Below are positions 57,312 through 64,000 of a stretch of DNA of 64,000 bases, piece by piece. The position numbers and the translations under genes are program-made. The DNA comes from Brevundimonas sp. LM2 (GTDB lineage: Bacteria > Pseudomonadota > Alphaproteobacteria > Caulobacterales > Caulobacteraceae), in contig NZ_CP019508.1 of NCBI RefSeq assembly GCF_002002865.1, positions 744,001 to 808,000 of the forward strand. Direction: 5' to 3'. Under the pieces are notes generated by a model. It saw only the letters and a list, made by a program, of their open reading frames with translations, had not been told where the DNA came from and made no database searches. How positions within the stretch are numbered: the first letter of the stretch is position 1; every line of letters begins with the position of its first letter.

Positions 57312-57806
57312 ATGAAGACGACCAGCTTTCTCCTGCTCGGCAGCGCCGTCGTCGCCCTGGCGGCCGGGGGCGCGGCCCTGGCCCAGGGCCGGCCCAACAC
57401 CTCCGACCAACCGATCGGCTATGGCGCGGATTCCGGCGAACTGACCAACACCGCCGTGTCGCTGCGTGGCCGGGCCGAGATCCAGCAGGGCCAGACCCGG
57501 CTGCGCGCCAATGCCATCGAGGGGGCCCGCGACGCGTCGGGCGGCCTGACCCGGATCGAGGCGACCGGCGACGTCTATTACGTCACCCCCAATGAGACGA
57601 TCCGCGGCGATCGGGCCATCTATGCGGTCAACGACGCGACGGTCACCGTGACCGGCGACGTGATCCTGACCCAGGGCCAGAACGTCCTGACGGGCGCCAG
57701 CCTGACCTACAACGTCGACACCGGTCAGGCCCGGATCCAGGGGGGCGGCACGGGGACCAACGCCGGCCGCGTGCGCGGCGTCTTCTATCCGGAAGGGGCC
57801 GACTGA
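57312..57806 (+). CDS. lptA: Lipopolysaccharide transport protein LptA (OstA-like)
   Basis: Periplasmic bridge protein of LPS transport, 164 residues. Signal peptide about 1-24 (LLLGSAVVALAAGGAALAQG). The OstA-like domain has TNTAVSLRGRAEIQQGQTRL, ATGDVYYVTPNETIRGDRAI and VTGDVILTQGQNVLTGASLT, the repeating beta-strand pattern of LptA. Start ATG 57312, right after the lptC stop. The C-terminal NAGRVRGVFYPEG is typical. LptB follows after 24 bp. Confidence 0.94.
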   Translation: MKTTSFLLLGSAVVALAAGGAALAQGRPNTSDQPIGYGADSGELTNTAVSLRGRAEIQQGQTRLRANAIEGARDASGGLTRIEATGDVYYVTPNETIRGDRAIYAVNDATVTVTGDVILTQGQNVLTGASLTYNVDTGQARIQGGGTGTNAGRVRGVFYPEGAD

Positions 57807-57830
57807 GCCCCGGCTCGGTTCCGCATCCGA

Positions 57831-58622
57831 ATGGCGCGCAAGGAACTCTCCGCCCTCAATCTGGACGATCGCCAGGCCACGCCGGAGACGCCCGCGTCGG
57901 TTCCCGCGCGGGGCCTGCGTGTGCAGAACATCGCCCGGGCCTTCGGCGCGCGCCAGGTCGTGGCCGACGTCTCCCTGACGGTCCAGCGCGGCGAGGTGGC
58001 GGGCCTGCTGGGCCCCAACGGCGCCGGCAAGACCACCTGTTTCTACATGATCACCGGCCTGATCCCGCCCGACAGCGGCAGCATCTGGCTGGACGGCGAG
58101 GACATCACGGCCCAGCCCATGTACCAGCGCTCGCGCATGGGCCTGGGCTATCTGGCGCAGGAGGCCTCGATCTTTCGCGGCATGACGGTCGAGGACAACG
58201 TCAAGGCCGTGGTCGAGCTGCGCGAGACCGGCAGGGCGATCGAGACCGAGACCACCCGGCTGCTGGAAGAGCTGAACATCCAGCACCTGCGCCACGCCCC
58301 CGCCACCGGCCTGTCCGGGGGCGAGCGGCGCCGGGTCGAGATCGCGCGGTCACTGGCGGGCAAGCCCAGTTTCATGCTGCTGGACGAACCCTTCGCCGGC
58401 ATCGATCCCCTGGCCATCGCCGACATCCGCCAGGTCATCCGCTATCTGGCGGGGGAGGGGATCGGCGTCCTGATCACCGACCATAATGTGCGCGAGACCC
58501 TGGACATCATCGACCGCGCCTCGATCATCTCGAACGGCAGCGTGCTGTTCGAAGGCACCGCCGACGAGGTCATCCACGACCCCGAGGTGCGCCGCGTCTA
58601 TCTGGGCGACCTGTACGGCTGA
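57831..58622 (+). CDS. lptB: LPS export ABC transporter ATP-binding protein LptB
   Basis: ATPase powering LPS extraction from the inner membrane. The 263-residue protein has a 25-residue N-terminal extension, Walker A GPNGAGKTT (61-69), the Q-loop region LGYLAQEASIFRGMTVEDNV (about 104-123), ABC signature LSGGERRRVEIARSLAGKPS (about 161), Walker B FMLLDEPFAGIDPLAIAD (about 181-198) and switch His in LITDHNVRETL (about 219). FRGMTVEDN is diagnostic for LptB. End of the rnd-lptC-lptA-lptB run; convergent with mntP. Confidence 0.96.
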   Translation: MARKELSALNLDDRQATPETPASVPARGLRVQNIARAFGARQVVADVSLTVQRGEVAGLLGPNGAGKTTCFYMITGLIPPDSGSIWLDGEDITAQPMYQRSRMGLGYLAQEASIFRGMTVEDNVKAVVELRETGRAIETETTRLLEELNIQHLRHAPATGLSGGERRRVEIARSLAGKPSFMLLDEPFAGIDPLAIADIRQVIRYLAGEGIGVLITDHNVRETLDIIDRASIISNGSVLFEGTADEVIHDPEVRRVYLGDLYG

Positions 58623-58631
58623 GGCCCCGCC

Positions 58632-59207
58632 TTACCCGGGCAGGACGCCCAGGTGCTCGAACAGGATCAGCGTCCCCAGACCGATCAGGGCCACGCCGCC
58701 GATCAGCTCGGCCGTCTTGCCGAAGCGAAGCCCCACGGCCCGCCCGATCAGCATGCCGACGGTGGTGAGGGCGAAGGTCGTCAGGCCGATGCACAGCGCG
58801 ATGATCCAGATATTGGCTCCCAGGAAGGCCAGGCCGACCCCGACCGCCGCCGCGTCGATACTGGTGCCGATCGCGGTGGCGACCAGGATCCAGGCCGCGG
58901 ACCGCGATCGCCGCGGCGGGCCCGCGTCCGCGGTCGCCGGCTTGCGGGACTCCCAGATCATCCGGCCGCCGACGACCGTCAGCAGACCGAAGGCGATCCA
59001 GTGATCGACCTGTTCGGCCATGCCGGCCGCCAGCATGCCCAGGGTCCAGCCGATCAGCGGCGTGATGGCCTCGACGATGCCGAAGACCAGCCCGGCCCTA
59101 ACCGCGCCCCGCCACGACGGGCGATGCGACGCGCCGCGGCCGACGGCGGCCGCGAAGGCGTCCGTGGACATGCTGAGAGACAGGATCGCGATGGTGCCGG
59201 GGGTCAT
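58632..59207 (-). CDS. mntP: Manganese efflux pump MntP
   Basis: Inner-membrane exporter of Mn(II), 191 residues with six hydrophobic spans. The hallmark N-terminus AILSLSMSTDAFAAAVGRGA (about 8-27, with the conserved Asp) and the second repeat VATAIGTSIDAAAVGVGLAF (about 110-129, second conserved Asp) are present, as is GIVEAITPLIGWTLGML (about 44). The hydrophilic loop RKPATADAGPPRRSRS sits mid-protein. It is monocistronic and convergent with lptB (9-bp gap). No mntP riboswitch was recognised upstream. Confidence 0.92.
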   Translation of the reverse strand: MTPGTIAILSLSMSTDAFAAAVGRGASHRPSWRGAVRAGLVFGIVEAITPLIGWTLGMLAAGMAEQVDHWIAFGLLTVVGGRMIWESRKPATADAGPPRRSRSAAWILVATAIGTSIDAAAVGVGLAFLGANIWIIALCIGLTTFALTTVGMLIGRAVGLRFGKTAELIGGVALIGLGTLILFEHLGVLPG

Positions 59208-59358
59208 GCGGCAGCCCTAGAGACCCCGCAGCGTGTAAGCCAAGACTGAACCGACACGGCGGGGCGCCAAAGCGTGGCCTTGGCGTCGAAAGCCGCCGTT
59301 AACCGCTCTGCCTCATCCTGACAGCAAGTTCCGGGCCACGGCGGTCCGGCGATCAGGG

Positions 59359-60870
59359 GTGGCGCGCGTGATCGGTCAGAGGCTGGAGGTTCGTCAGGGC
59401 CAGGGGCTGGTCATCACGCCCCAGCTGCAGCAGGCCATCAAGCTGCTGCAGCTGTCCAACCAGGAGCTGGACGAATACGTCGACGCCGAACTGGAAAAAA
59501 ACCCCCTGCTCCAGCGCGAGGAGGCGGAAGGCCTGCCGAACGAGGGCCGCGAGGCCCCCGTCGACGCCACCGAGCTCAGCTTCTCCGATGCCGAGGCCCC
59601 CGACCGGTCCTCCACCGTCGATGCGCGCGAGGACGACGTCTATGGCGACGCCACGCCCGGCGAGCGCACCTCGGACCGGCTGTCGGACGAGGCGGCGGAA
59701 CAGCCGGGCCTGTCGGACTGGTCGGCGGCCGGCAAGGGCGGCTCCTTCAACGACGGCGACGGGGGGGAACGCCCCGACCGCCATGATCCCACGCTGTGGG
59801 AGCATCTGCAGGCCCAGGCCTCCACGGCCGGCCTGTCCCCCACCGACCACGCCATCGCCCTGTCGCTGATCGACGGGGTCGACGACGGCGGCTATTTCCG
59901 CGGCGAACTGCTCGAAATCGCCGAGCGGCTGGGCTGCGACCTCAAGCGGGTGGAGCGGATCTTGACCGTCTGCCAGGGGTTCGAGCCGACGGGCGTCATG
60001 GCCCGCTCGGTCCCCGAATGCCTGAAGCTGCAGCTGATCGAACGGAACCGGTTCGACCCGGCCATGGCGATCCTGCTCGACAACCTCGAGCTCCTGGCGC
60101 GCCGCAACCTGGTCGCCCTGCGCACCGCCTGCGGCGTGGACGGCGAGGATCTGGCCGAGATGATCGGCGAGCTGAAGGCCCTGACGCCCCGACCCGGTGC
60201 CGGGTTCGCCGGCGAGGTGGCCCAGACGGTCATCCCCGACGTCCATGTGCGCGCCGATCCCGCCGGCGGCTGGCGGGTCGAGCTGAACACCGACACCCTG
60301 CCGCGCCTGCTGGTCGACAAACGCTATCATGCCACCGTCTCGGCCGCCGCCCGCAGCGAGACGGAGAAGGCCTTCGTCGCCGACTGCGCCGCCCAGGCCA
60401 ACTGGCTGGTCAAGTCGCTGGACCAGCGGGCCAAGACCATCCTGAAGGTCGGGTCCGAGATCGTGCGCCAGCAGGACGCCTTCCTGGCCTTCGGGGTCGA
60501 GTTCCTGCGTCCCCTGAACCTGAAGACCGTCGCCGACGCCATCGGCATGCATGAGTCGACGGTCAGCCGCGTCACCTCGAACAAATACGTCTCGACCCCG
60601 CGCGGGGTGTTCGAACTGAAATTCTTCTTCACCGCCGCGATCCAGGCCACCGACGGCGGGGCCAGCCATTCGGCGGAAGCGGTCCGCCATCGGATCAAGT
60701 CCATGATCGACCACGAGGGGTCCGGGGGGGATGTCCTGTCCGACGACCGCATTGTCGAGATCCTGAAGGAGGCGGGCATCGACATCGCCCGCCGTACGGT
60801 CGCCAAGTATCGGGAAGCGCTGCGTATTCCGTCGTCGATCGAGCGCCGGCGGATGCTGAAGACCGGCTGA
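59359..60870 (+). CDS. rpoN: RNA polymerase sigma-54 factor
   Basis: Alternative sigma factor for -24/-12 promoters that needs AAA+ activators. The 503-residue protein has the Gln/Leu-rich region I (ITPQLQQAIKLLQLSNQELD, about 16-35), an acidic linker (about 60-145), the core-binding domain (about 150-335), the HTH LKTVADAIGMHESTVSRVTS (about 388-407) and the RpoN box ARRTVAKYREALRIP (about 477-491). The start is a GTG (MARVIGQRLEV), in a GGGG-rich context. It is followed by hpf and ptsN, the conserved rpoN neighbourhood. Confidence 0.97.
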   Translation: MARVIGQRLEVRQGQGLVITPQLQQAIKLLQLSNQELDEYVDAELEKNPLLQREEAEGLPNEGREAPVDATELSFSDAEAPDRSSTVDAREDDVYGDATPGERTSDRLSDEAAEQPGLSDWSAAGKGGSFNDGDGGERPDRHDPTLWEHLQAQASTAGLSPTDHAIALSLIDGVDDGGYFRGELLEIAERLGCDLKRVERILTVCQGFEPTGVMARSVPECLKLQLIERNRFDPAMAILLDNLELLARRNLVALRTACGVDGEDLAEMIGELKALTPRPGAGFAGEVAQTVIPDVHVRADPAGGWRVELNTDTLPRLLVDKRYHATVSAAARSETEKAFVADCAAQANWLVKSLDQRAKTILKVGSEIVRQQDAFLAFGVEFLRPLNLKTVADAIGMHESTVSRVTSNKYVSTPRGVFELKFFFTAAIQATDGGASHSAEAVRHRIKSMIDHEGSGGDVLSDDRIVEILKEAGIDIARRTVAKYREALRIPSSIERRRMLKTG

Positions 60871-60975
60871 TCCGGCGGCGGGTCGCGGGCGCAAACGACG
60901 CCCAATCGCGCAAGCGTGACCGCAAAACCGTCGTTCGCCGTTGACACCTTCCGCGCCCGGTCGCGTTCTGTCGGC

Positions 60976-61635
60976 ATGCAAGTGCAAGTGAGCGGCAAGC
61001 ACGTGGATGTCGGCGAAGCGTTAGGCTCGCGCATCTCCCAGGAACTCCAGGACGGCGTCGGAAAATATTTCGAACGCGGCGGCGAGAACGCCGAGGTCGT
61101 GGTCTCCAAGGACGGTCATGGCTTCAAGGTGGACTGTTGGGTCCGCCTGGCGTCCGGCCAGGCCCTGGTTACGACGGGCCTCGGCGGCGACGCCCACGCC
61201 GCCTTCACCGACAGTCTCGAGAAACTCGAGAAGCGGGTCCGACGCTACAAGCGTCGCCTCAAGGATCACCACATCGGCCCCAAGGGCCTGTCGCCCGAGA
61301 AGACGGAAGACGCCGCGCGCGAGGTCGCCCGCAGCATGGTCCTGCGCGATCCGGACACCGTCGAGGACGAGACCTTCGGCGACACCGAGCAGGAAGGCCC
61401 TCCGCCGGTCGGCATGGTCATCGCCGAGAGCGTCTCCGAGATCCGCACGATCACCGTCGGGCGTGCGGTGCTGGAACTCGATATGACGGGCTATCCGATC
61501 GTCCTGTTCCGCAATGCGGCCCACGGCGGGCTGTCGGTGGTCTATCGCCGACCGGACGGAAACGTAGGGTGGATCGATCCTGAACGCACCGCGTCTTTGA
61601 ACGGACACGGTTCTGTAAACGGTTCCGGCGCATAA
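60976..61635 (+). CDS. hpf: Ribosome hibernation-promoting factor (long form)
   Basis: Binds the ribosomal decoding region and promotes 100S dimers in resting cells. The 219-residue protein has the S30AE domain (1-100: MQVQVSGKHVDVGEALGSRI, FTDSLEKLEKRVRRYKRRLK) and the C-terminal long-HPF dimerisation domain (about 155-205: VITRTITVG-like segment EIRTITVGRAVLELDMTGYP, VVYRRPDGNVGWIDPE). I favour ATG 60976 because family N-terminus begins there; GTG 60916 is also in frame. It lies 105 bp after rpoN and before ptsN. Confidence 0.94.
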   Translation: MQVQVSGKHVDVGEALGSRISQELQDGVGKYFERGGENAEVVVSKDGHGFKVDCWVRLASGQALVTTGLGGDAHAAFTDSLEKLEKRVRRYKRRLKDHHIGPKGLSPEKTEDAAREVARSMVLRDPDTVEDETFGDTEQEGPPPVGMVIAESVSEIRTITVGRAVLELDMTGYPIVLFRNAAHGGLSVVYRRPDGNVGWIDPERTASLNGHGSVNGSGA

Positions 61636-61729
61636 TCCTTTCCAACCCCGCCCTCGCCGTCTAGACGGCGGGGGCCGACCTTTGGCCGCTCCTCCGTCCG
61701 TCCGACACCCCGCTGAAACTGGTACAAAC

Positions 61730-62194
61730 ATGGATATCGGCGAGCTACTGGTCCCGGAGGGCATCGTGCTGAAGAGCGGGGCGTCCTCCAAGCGTCAGGC
61801 CCTGCACAGCGTCGCCGCGGCGGCGGCCCAGTGCATCGGCATTGCCGAAGCCCTGATTTTCGACGCCTTGATGGAGCGGGAAGCGCTCGGATCGACCGGC
61901 CTTGGGAACGGCGTCGCCATTCCCCACGCGCGTCTGGAGGGACTTCCGGGCATTCGCGCGGTGTTCGTGCGCCTCGATACGCCGGTCGCCTATGACTCCG
62001 TCGACGATCGGCCGGTCGATCTGATGTTCGCGCTGCTGGCCCCGGCCAGGAACGGGGCCGAGCATCTGCGCGCTCTGGCGGCGGTGTCGCGGGCGTTGCG
62101 GTCGGCTGAACTGAGAGAACAGCTGCGGCAGGTGCGAACGGTCGACGCGCTTCACGCCCTGTTCGTCCGCAACGAGGCCGCCACCGCCGCCTGA
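61730..62194 (+). CDS. ptsN: PTS IIA-like nitrogen regulatory protein (EIIA-Ntr)
   Basis: Phosphoacceptor of the nitrogen PTS, regulating potassium transport and stress/polymer metabolism. The 154-residue protein has the phosphorylated His66 in TGLGNGVAIPHARLEGLPGI and family blocks ALIFDALMEREALGSTGLGN (about 41), VDLMFALLAPARNGAEHLRA (about 100) and ALAAVSRALRSAELREQLRQ. Start ATG 61730 (MDIGELLVPEG). It is the third gene of the rpoN-hpf-ptsN set; convergent with the DUF1150 gene (8-bp gap). Confidence 0.95.
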   Translation: MDIGELLVPEGIVLKSGASSKRQALHSVAAAAAQCIGIAEALIFDALMEREALGSTGLGNGVAIPHARLEGLPGIRAVFVRLDTPVAYDSVDDRPVDLMFALLAPARNGAEHLRALAAVSRALRSAELREQLRQVRTVDALHALFVRNEAATAA

Positions 62195-62202
62195 ACGCCG
62201 TC

Positions 62203-62457
62203 CTAGTGGACGGACACCGGCTCCAGCTCGTGGGCGACAGCGGCGGCGAAGGCGGTCGCACGATCCAGCATCACGGCCAGCCGTTCGCCGTCCGCGCCAT
62301 GGACGGCGTACAGGGTCTGCTCCGGGTCGATCGCAAGGCCCTGGGCCTCCGCCGCCGGCGTATCGGCCAGGACGTCGGCCGCGCTGATCTCGCGCACATA
62401 GACGAGATCAGGCGCTCCGAAGCCTGCAAAATCTTCTTTGGTCATCATCGGCGTCAT
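62203..62457 (-). CDS. DUF1150 family protein
   Basis: An 84-residue protein of the DUF1150 family, found mainly in alphaproteobacteria beside small heat-shock genes. Visible blocks are FAGFGAPDLVYVREISAADV (about 9-28), TLYAVHGADGERLAVMLDRA (about 48-67) and AFAAAVAHELEPVSVH at the end. GGAGG (62466-62470, complement CCTCC on the plus strand) lies 8 bases before ATG 62457 and supports this start over the TTG at 62460. It is 82 bp downstream of the Hsp20 gene on the same strand and probably cotranscribed. Function unknown. Confidence 0.88.
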   Translation of the reverse strand: MTPMMTKEDFAGFGAPDLVYVREISAADVLADTPAAEAQGLAIDPEQTLYAVHGADGERLAVMLDRATAFAAAVAHELEPVSVH

Positions 62458-62539
62458 CAAGACCGCCTCCTTTTCAAATTAGACAACGCCCGACCGTGCG
62501 GCCGGTTCGCCGCCGTGGCGTCGCGTCGCGTCTCCGGGA

Positions 62540-62953
62540 TCAGCCCAGGGAGATCGGAATACGCCGGACCGTCTGGGCCTGTTCGGGCCGTTTCAGGTCG
62601 ACATGCAGCAGGCCATGTTCGAGCCGGGCCCCTTCGACTTCCAGGCCATCGGCCAGAACGAAGGTGCGCACGAAACCGCGGGCCGCGATGCCGCGATGCA
62701 GAAAGGCCTGATCCGGCCCCGGCTCGCGCTTGCCGGCGATCGTCAGCTGGCGGCCTTCCAGGGTGATGCTCAGATCGTCCGGCGAAAAGCCGGCCACGGC
62801 CAGCGAGATCCGCACGGCCGTCTCGCCCAGCTGTTCGACATTGTAGGGCGGATAGCTCTCGGCCGCCGCCTTGGCGGCCCGGTCGATCAGGGCGCGCGTC
62901 TGGTCAAAGCCGAGCAGGAAGGGGCTGTCGAACAGCACGGGGCGGGCGGTCAT
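62540..62953 (-). CDS. Small heat-shock protein, Hsp20/alpha-crystallin family
   Basis: ATP-independent holdase chaperone, 137 residues. A short N-terminal arm (SPFLLGFDQTRALIDRAAKA) leads to the alpha-crystallin domain (about 33-125): YPPYNVEQLGETAVRISLAV, GFSPDDLSITLEGRQLTIAG, HRGIAARGFVRTFVLADGLE and LEHGLLHVDLKRP. The A-x-x-x-G-x-L motif appears as GARLEHGLL. IbpA-like proteins of this size are usual in Caulobacterales. ATG 62953 is chosen because the family begins there. A sigma-32-like promoter lies about 70 bp upstream. Confidence 0.94.
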   Translation of the reverse strand: MTARPVLFDSPFLLGFDQTRALIDRAAKAAAESYPPYNVEQLGETAVRISLAVAGFSPDDLSITLEGRQLTIAGKREPGPDQAFLHRGIAARGFVRTFVLADGLEVEGARLEHGLLHVDLKRPEQAQTVRRIPISLG

Positions 62954-63021
62954 GGTCTCAGTCCTTGCAGAAGCGACTGCGCCCGGTGACCCGATCAACG
63001 GCGATACCGGACGCAGGCCGG

Positions 63022-63050
63022 ATATGGGGGGCCGGCCTGTTCGCAACAAC
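63022..63050 (-). promoter_or_regulatory. Candidate heat-shock (RpoH) promoter of the hsp20 gene
   Basis: On the minus strand a -10 CCCCATAT (63022-63029) exactly matches the sigma-32 consensus. A weaker -35 GTTGTTG (63044-63050, TTG conserved) lies 14 bases upstream, within the accepted spacing. It is placed about 69 bp before the hsp20 ATG, fitting heat induction. The match of the -35 is partial. Confidence 0.5.
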
Positions 63051-63120
63051 CATGCAGGCAACTTTGCCTCCGCCGCGACGGTCCGTCCGGCGGCCTTCTC
63101 CACTGTCTTTAGGGTACGCC

Positions 63121-64000
63121 TTAAGGCTGCGGAACTCGGCCGGCGACCATGATGACGATCTTGCCCAGATCGCTGCTGGTCTCCAACGCCTGGTAGGCCT
63201 CGCGGGCCTCGGAGAAGGTGAACCTCCGTGCGATCGGGGGCTTGATCCCATGCCTGTCGACGAAATCGACGAGGTCGCGATACGCCATGGCGCTGCCGAC
63301 CGAGATCCCCCGGATCGATCCGCCCTTCATCATCAGAAGGACGAAGTTCGGCGCGGCCTCGGCGTGTTCGAACAGGCCCATCAGGGCGATCTCGCCCCCG
63401 GGGGCAAGGGCGACGATGCACTGGTCCAGCGATGCGCTGCCGGCGGCGTTCACGACCCGGTTGAACCCGCCCACACCCTCGGCCGCCCGTTCACCCCAGT
63501 TGGCGTCTGTGCCGTAGTGGATGACATCGCCAGCTCCGAGGGCCTTGATGCTTTCGATCTTCGAGTCGGACCCCGTGGTCGCAACGACGTCCGCGCCCGC
63601 GGCCTTGGCCAGCAGCAGGGCCAATACGGAGACGGAGCCGGTACCGGTGACCAGCACCTTGTCGCCCTGGCTGATCCTGTTCGTATAGGGACGGTTACCG
63701 TGAAGCGCGGTCCAGGCCGTGAGACCCGCACACGGCAGACACGCCGCCTCCTCGAACGACAGGGTTTCGGGTGCGGCGGTGAGCCTCCGAGCGTCCAGAA
63801 TGACATATTCGGCCAGCATCCCGTCCTGACCCGGCGATCCGAGGCCCCAACCCTGATCGGGCGCAGGGGGGCCATCCGCCCAGGACGGGTAGTAGTTGCC
63901 CGTGACCCTGTCGCCGATAGCCCATTCGGTCACGTCCGGTCCCACGGCGTCAACTTCGCCGGCGCCGTCAGACACGGCGACGAAGTCGGAAGGGGCTACG
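63121..64000 (-). CDS. NAD(P)-dependent alcohol dehydrogenase / quinone oxidoreductase (MDR family), 5'-truncated by window
   Basis: The C-terminal 290 or so residues of a medium-chain dehydrogenase/reductase; the frame stays open through position 64000, so the start lies outside the window. Visible are VGPDVTEWAIGDRVTGNYYP, EEAACLPCAGLTAWTALHGN, KVLVTGTGSVSVLALLLAKA (nucleotide-binding GTGSVS), VVATTGSDSKIESIKALGAG and the family end AREAYQALETSSDLGKIVIM. The structural-zinc cysteines are not seen; the catalytic part lies partly outside. Substrate unknown. It lies 167 bp upstream of hsp20 on the same strand. Confidence 0.9.
   Translation of the reverse strand, partial: VAPSDFVAVSDGAGEVDAVGPDVTEWAIGDRVTGNYYPSWADGPPAPDQGWGLGSPGQDGMLAEYVILDARRLTAAPETLSFEEAACLPCAGLTAWTALHGNRPYTNRISQGDKVLVTGTGSVSVLALLLAKAAGADVVATTGSDSKIESIKALGAGDVIHYGTDANWGERAAEGVGGFNRVVNAAGSASLDQCIVALAPGGEIALMGLFEHAEAAPNFVLLMMKGGSIRGISVGSAMAYRDLVDFVDRHGIKPPIARRFTFSEAREAYQALETSSDLGKIVIMVAGRVPQP

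Overview
The window is high-GC DNA from an alphaproteobacterium, most likely a Caulobacteraceae member close to Brevundimonas. This rests on the order lptC-lptA-lptB / rpoN-hpf-ptsN, the argB-HAD-dapD operon, a DUF1150 gene beside an Hsp20 gene, and an OmpA protein with a long proline linker. The genus is inferred from gene content, not from a search.

Layout. 1-9.1 kb is a high-GC flank: a recQ helicase gene with a DUF559 nuclease-like domain fused at its end and a palindromic element just after its stop; a surface subtilisin-like protease; an outer-membrane polysaccharide export lipoprotein with a small unknown partner; and the dapD/HAD/argB operon. About 9.2-48.4 kb is a large polysaccharide island of visibly lower GC (judged by eye). 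It holds a GDP-mannose enzyme fused to an AGE-type isomerase domain, a sulfotransferase, two FkbM methyltransferases, a third methyltransferase, a PhyH-type oxygenase, very large multidomain glycosyltransferases (some with TPRs, one with about 14 copies of a 40-residue repeat, one with a GH99-like WbsX domain, one with an OGT/SPY-like catalytic half), gmd and fcl for GDP-L-fucose, a KpsM/KpsE/KpsT-type ABC exporter, and rfbCBDA for dTDP-L-rhamnose. 48.5-49.1 kb is a decayed sugar nucleotidyltransferase gene. 49.4-64 kb returns to high-GC sequence: OmpA, a KpsS-like capsule protein interrupted by in-frame 38-nt repeats, a small membrane protein, an OmpA-type lipoprotein, a 2OG-Fe(II) oxygenase, an NDUFA9-like reductase, tRNA-Leu(CAG), RNase D, lptC-lptA-lptB, mntP, rpoN, hpf, ptsN, DUF1150, hsp20 and a partial alcohol dehydrogenase gene.

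How it fits together. The island makes GDP-mannose/GDP-fucose and dTDP-rhamnose, assembles them with multidomain transferases, decorates the chain (methyl, probably sulfate, possibly hydroxyl) and exports it by an ABC-transporter route. The outer-membrane channel (4.9 kb) and the KpsS-like protein (50.9 kb) lie outside the low-GC block. No Wzx/Wzy pair, insertion sequence, integrase, CRISPR array or rRNA was seen. The most unusual features are the repeat-built insertions in the KpsS-like gene, the recQ-DUF559-palindrome junction, and the 40-residue repeat shared by a glycosyltransferase and an oxygenase.
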